Assembly (NCBI GenBank): GCA_022036555.1
Contig: CM039126.1
Location: 29,783,925 to 29,847,924, forward strand
Length of the DNA stretch: 64,000 nucleotides
DNA from: Microstegium vimineum
Lineage: Eukaryota; Streptophyta; Magnoliopsida; Poales; Poaceae
Reading direction: 5' to 3'
This document shows positions 26,701 to 32,700 of the stretch, one piece after another. Both the position numbers and the translations under genes were made by a program. Numbering within the stretch: position 1 is the stretch's first letter; every line of letters begins with the position of its first letter. The notes under the pieces are model-generated. The model worked only from the letters and a program-made list of their open reading frames with translations. It was not told the DNA's origin and did no database searches.

Positions 26701-29700
26701 CTCAGCACGTAAAGTGGCATCGAACGCTGGAATCGGACGCACTCGTCAAAATGAGTCTGCGTCCGTTGCTCTGTTCTCTGCTAGGCTTGTGCATCGGACG
26801 CACCAGAGCGTCCGTTGGACGTGCATCAGACGCGTCTTGAGTTCTTCTCTGTTGTTGCATCGGACGCTGAGCATCGGTGCGTCCGGTGCTGAGCAGTATC
26901 TCGGGTTTTCATCCGTATCTCTTTCGTCCGAACTCCGAATCGAGTTCCGCTTGTTGCGTTGGATTCATATTCTCACAGCGGACTTGATGAAACATTTTTT
27001 AGACCAGTTCTCACAAGTGTTTTTGCCTCTTTTCCTTAGAGGTTGAAAACTCTACTTTCGGGGAATTCGGTGCGATTTCTCCTTTGTCGGTTGAGCTTTC
27101 ATTTCTCCGATTCCGTCTGCATCCCCGCTTGCATTGCTCGGGGGAGGTTGCGAAACCACGTCAGAGTTGTTTTTGGGAAGAGTGGTCCGAACATTTACTT
27201 GACAAATTTGAGGCTCCCATTCACCCCCAGCCCCCCCCCCTCTGGTCGCCGCTATCGGCCCTTCACCACACACAAGGCTTAAGGGAAGAAATGAAAGATA
27301 AGCTGAAGGCCCTATGATTGGTTTTGGTAATAGATGAATCCGAGCTATTAACCTTTTACTCTAAGTGATGAGTTAGGTTAGTACACCAAGTAATGGAGCA
27401 AGCAAGTGGTAAGAAGAGTGAAAAGCCACAAGATCATGGAGATCAATAAGTGCTCATAATTGGCGATAGGTAAAGGAAAGGAAACCGTGGAGATCAAGGC
27501 AAAGGTATACTTGATAGGTTTTACCTTTGGCGATCAAGACACTTAGCGAGTGTGATCACATTTCGGATACGCAACCGTACTATTAAGAGAGTAAATGTGT
27601 ATGTGATTGCGAGTGTCAAGTGCCACTAGGTGATGATTCACATGCATGTGCATTTAGGACCTAGTGAGCTAACCCTTGCATATTGCTTTGAAAAATATGT
27701 TAAACACATGCACTAAGTATACTTGGTGTTTAGCGCCTTGGAGCAAGGGTGGAGAAGATAGAGAAGAGATAGGGCTCTCAAAGGAGCACCGGACGCTGTG
27801 TCCGGAGGCCCCGGACGCGTCTGGTGGCTTACACTAAGTCTCTGTCTGCGTGCTGATGTGCACCAGACACTCGGTGAGTTCGGTGATGGGTCACCGAACG
27901 CGTCCGGTGTGGTGAGGAGCTCTCTGAAAACTCTCTGGATCACCACCGGACGCTGGCACCAGACGCAATCGGTGCTCAGGTGAAAAAGTGCATAACAATA
28001 TGCAACGGACGCTAGGTGAGTCCGGTGAAGGGTCACCGGAAGCAGGGGTGAAGCTATAGTGTGTCTAGGGGGTCCCTATGCACCCCCAAAATTTTAAAAA
28101 ACTGTTATATTTATCAAATTTTCACCATATAGGCACCCCCATGACATAAGTCTATGCACCAACAAGGCAAGTGCACCCCCTCAAATTTTTTCTAGCTTTG
28201 CCACTGACCGGAAACGTCAGGTGAACAGGGCGCGGGAACTAGGCGTTTCAAACGGCTAGTACACATGGCATCTTATGATGCACCGGACGTCCGATGCCCC
28301 CGATTTTAGTGGAATGAAGGAGCAATGGTTCTATTGTTTGAGGGGGTGCTATATATATGTGTTGGCCGGCTTAGGGGTGTCTCTCTTGCACATTTTCATT
28401 CACTTTACATCCTTTAGATCTAAGCACACTCGCTCCACTCATCTCGATGCTTGATTAGTGAAGATCAAAGAGAGATTGAGTGATCCAAGTACATTTTCTT
28501 ATGAGTTTGCATCTAGTGGCAGTTGGGAGTCGTTTTCTCTGCGGATTTCTTGTTACTCTTGGTGATTGTTGTCACCTAGACGGTTTGGAGCAACGGAGGT
28601 GAGTATTGATGATTGTTCTTGGCTACCACCGAGTTGGATTGTGAGAGGTCTTGAGCCTACCTCATGGGAGGTCACGAAAGACTACTCTAGTGGATTGCTC
28701 GTAGCTTGTGGATCCCATCTTGTGTTGGTTGTGCGGCACCCAGAGACGGGTTAGGCGTGTGATTCCTATTAGTTCGTGAACCTCCAAGTGGGTGCATCGC
28801 TACAACGAGGAGTAGCTTACCGGCAAGCAAGTGAACCTCGGTAAAAAAAATCTTGTGTCAACTCTTTGCCGAGGTTTCTCTTGTGTTGTGATTGCGATTG
28901 GATCATAATTGGATTATCTCTTATTGGTTTACATCACTTCGCACCGGTACAATCATCTCATCCCTCTCTAGGTTTAGTTTATTTTTGTTCTTGTTAGTAG
29001 AGTAGGTGTTATGGTCGGCCAGACCTATAGACGCAGGCAACAACAGCCTGCAGTTTAGTTGGTTACTAAATCCTAGAATCTAGGATTATTTATCTAATTA
29101 GAGTATTATTCGGATAAATAGCTAGGAGTTTGTTAGGATTGCTTGTATAAGTATTGGACTCCAATTAATGAAAGGATTAGCTGGGAATTGAGATATTTAT
29201 CTCTTCCGGGCTCCCAGCCCGTACTGCTCCCTCTTCCCTGTTCCCGTACTCATCTGCTACAGCACAGATCGCCGCCCACGGAGCCTCCCGTCCGTAGGCG
29301 AGGGTTCAAGCCTCGTCCTCCCATCCGCCACAGCTACAGCCTCCGGAGCGTTAACAGTAGGTGATTAAGTTGTGTAGCCTTTATTTGATCTTGTTTAGTT
29401 TATCATCTTGTGTAGTGCTAGACTTTGATTGGTCTTTAGATCACTATTAGGCTAGTATTGTTTTGGCTAGGTGGCTTGCAACTCCTATTAGGCTAGCGCA
29501 ACATTCACTTCGCTTTAGTTATCTCTAACTTGTTGAGTTTAGCTTGTAGATTTTTATTTTAGGCTATTCTCCGCCCCCCCCCCCCCCCCCCCCCACCCCT
29601 CTCTTGCCATCAACCGGACCTTTCATAAGCTTGTGTCTTATGCTGTTATTGGAGCTCCAATCTACAATTCCCTTCAGATAGAAAGTAGAGCTGTAAAGTT

Positions 29701-32700
29701 TGTAGGTCTGATCACAGCCATTTTAGCTTCTTATTCTTTAGATGATGGGTTTCTTTTTCCCTTAGCTATAAAATAATGCTTTGGGTCTTTAAATTGAACC
29801 AAGCAGCAGATGCAATAGCACAGCCAATCATTCCCACAATCCCAGCCTTTGTTGTTCGTTTGTCGAACATTACATAGGGATGGTGAGGAATCCATGTGGC
29901 CAGCTACAAAGATTTGGCATAAGAGAGAGAGAAAGAGAAACATCCAAAACCTCGCCAGAATTGCTAGCAGCGTCTGCATTCTCCCAGAGAGGTCATTCAC
30001 TCTCTGCCCTCCACTTCTGTCACTGTTGATCTGTTCCGAAGTAGTTCTAGCCTGCTACCTGTCTGATTGATCCGCAATGCAATAAAAGCATCCTTGAAGA
30101 GCTCTAGCAAAATCCTATGATCTTGCGGCCATAGCATGGTGAGTGGTTGTATGTCTGTTCCCCTGAAGATCTACATCTCCTTGATCACTCAAGTTATGGT
30201 TACTCAAAAGAAAAACAGAGAATGCATTTTATGCTTAATAATACTGCTTGATAATATCTCTTTGTTGTGTGTGGTTTTCTTTTCAAAAAAATCTCTTTGT
30301 AGTTTGTACATCTGTTCCGCTGAAGATCTACGTCTCCTTGATCACTCAAGTTATGCTTAATCAAAAGAAAAACAGAGAATGCATTTCATGCTTGATAATA
30401 TCTCTTTGTTGTGTGTGGTTTTCTTTTCAAAAATATCTCTTTATGTGTATGCCATGAACTCATTATAGTATTGTTACTCTATTTATTTTACAGAAAGGCT
30501 ACATATAGTTCTACTGATATTAAATTAAACTTAAAAAGAAATCGCATAGAATCTCGATACTATGATGTACGATCCAATACTGCTCGGAGCCGAAGAAAAA
30601 CAATACTACCTAGTATCTAGTATCCCAATCCTAACAACTTTGGTCGTTACTTAGAAACATACTCAACTAAGCATACTAAATTGACTAGTCAGATTATCAT
30701 ATTTGGAGCATCAACTAAGCAATTACTACCTTCGTCCCCAAAAGAATGCAATTCTAGAACAGCGTCATGGTTTACTATACTAAGTTTGATCAATTATATA
30801 TTAAAAAATATAAATATTTTTATATCAAATAAACATCATTAGATTAATTACAAAATGTATTTTCATAATAAATTAATTTGGAGCCATAAATGTGAATACT
30901 ATTACTATAGACCTGGTCAAACGTGAAGCACTTTAACGGCACGCATACCATAGTTGCATTCTTTTCAAGACAGAGGCAGTACTACCTAAGAATCAACACG
31001 GTATTAGTTTATTTCATAAAGCCAATGAGACAGGAGGTCCCCAGTGTCCTTTTCTTCATATGATAGAATAATAACAAAGTAGTAAAGTTGTAAAGAGTCA
31101 CAAAGATTGCAACAAATAGTATCTGAAACAAAAAAACTGAACCTGTAGGGATGGAGGTTTTATATCTGGAACCTTTTCAGCAAAATGCCTTGTATAAAAT
31201 GCTGCTAAGCCACTGAAACAAGACAAAAGTGAGTACAACCATAATACAGGAATGAATTCAAGTTATACTGAGAGACCAGGTATTCCAAAAACAGTGTCAC
31301 AATTGTGAAAACAACTGTAGATAAGAATGGGATCAGAACTGACTAGGGCATGTCACAATACAAATACTGCTCTATTCCAAATTATAAGAAGTTTTGGCTT
31401 TTATAGATACATAGCTTTTGCTATGCACTTAAAGATGCACTATGTCTAGATACATAGTAAATGCATTGTATCTAAAAAAACCAAAACGTCTTATAATTTG
31501 GAACAGAGGGAGTAGACAATAAGAAAAATTAAAGATGCTACCACACCACCGTTTTATGCAGGCATCCTGCTTCTGTTACTAATATTCTTAATTTATTAAG
31601 ATAACTATTGTCCCATATATTGACCGCCCAGTTGTAGAAGTTACAACCTAACACATTCTCAGTATAGTTTTGTGCTATTGTCAAAAAAAATCAGACTTTG
31701 ACAATAGCTTAGGGGTGTAAATGGGTTTACCCTATAAATTATAGAAGTTACTCCCTCCATCCCAAATTATAAGTCATTCCAATCTTGTAGAGTCAAAGCA
31801 TCTCAAGTCTGACCAAAAAATTATAGAGAAAATTATAAAGATTTATGACATAAAATATGTATACTATGATACTACAATTGATGAATAATCTAATGATACT
31901 TTGTTGGCATCATAAATGTTATTACATTATCGTATAAATCTGGTCAAACTTGAGATACTTTGACTCTCCAAGATTCTTAGAATGCCTTATAATTTGGGAT
32001 GGAGGAAGTAGTAAACAAGCAGAACTTAGAAATTCCAGACTAAACTAGAATGCATAACAGGTTAAGAGTACCCAAACTTGTTACAAACAAGGATATTTCA
32101 GATCATGGTGATGCCAAATTTTGCTGCAACTCTAGCACACCAAATAAAGGGTGTGAATCTAGAATTTTGAGAAAAAAAAATATGAATAGGAGAGAAGGAA
32201 CAAATGAACTAATACCTGCTGGCATTTGTACAAGAACGAGATAATGTAATCATCCGTTGAGCAAGAGACACTATAGACAGTGACCTCATGGCACAAAATT
32301 CAGCTGAAGACTTCCAAAGCTGAAACAGGCAAAAACATGATCAGACTTCACATGTGCTTTGGCATGAAATTGGATCTGTCCACAAAAGTATACCTCAAGA
32401 GTCGCGTCTTTGCCTGGGAACATCAATGTAAATGAGCCTCTATCTCCTACCACCCCAGTTGCTATATGGAAGCCTTCTGGCTTGCAAACTTGCATCTCAT
32501 CTACAAGCAATTTGTCTAGCTCGCAATCAACATCCCATAAATGCAAAAAACAGAGGCTAAATCGAAGTAAACGCCCTTCCAGTGACTCTCTAGAGGGGCT
32601 ATCCATTTCATGAACACAAGAAGGACTATCTAAAGTTCCAGGCTGCAATATTTCGTTAGGATTTGCACTATGGAGATGATCCTTTAACTGCCTATCACTA

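Larger units (their letters stand above)
27304..29625 (+). mobile_element. Sirevirus-type solo LTR inserted in the copia right LTR
   Basis: Starts TGAAGGCCCTATG and ends GGACCTTTCA, with perfect TSD TAAGC (27299-27303 and 29626-29630). It carries several CCGGACGC/GCGTCCGGT motifs (27788-28300), a TATA-like CTATATATAT at 28349-28358 and a final poly-C tract at 29574-29594. Its right part resembles 1-617. No coding region lies between its ends, so it is a solo LTR of about 1.8 kb enlarged by a hAT MITE and by another solo LTR. Confidence 0.85.
21259..29869 (+). mobile_element. Ty1/copia retrotransposon with nested insertions (intron 3)
   Basis: Both ends are defined: LTRs starting TGAAAGATAAGC and ending AACA, flanked by the perfect TSD TTACA (21254-21258 and 29870-29874). 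A primer-binding-like TTTGGTATCAGG follows the left LTR, and a purine tract AAGGGAAGAAA precedes the right LTR at 27292. The 245-bp LTRs differ at many positions by eye, so the element is old. Its internal region carries decayed gag, protease, integrase, RT and RNase H. It contains an internal inversion, an unassigned 2-kb insertion, and a solo LTR inside its right LTR. It lies antisense to the host gene. Confidence 0.88.
31213..32215 (-). other. WDR7-like intron 2
   Basis: 1,003 nt with GT/AG borders. It contains the two Stowaway MITEs listed below; the rest is AT-rich without recognised content. Confidence 0.85.

Noticed and set aside
32286..32393. C-terminal extension of the long WD40 frame to 32286
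   Set aside because: It reads through intron 1; the GT donor at 32393 and the AG acceptor at 32320 restore the conserved continuation (LWKSSAEFC).
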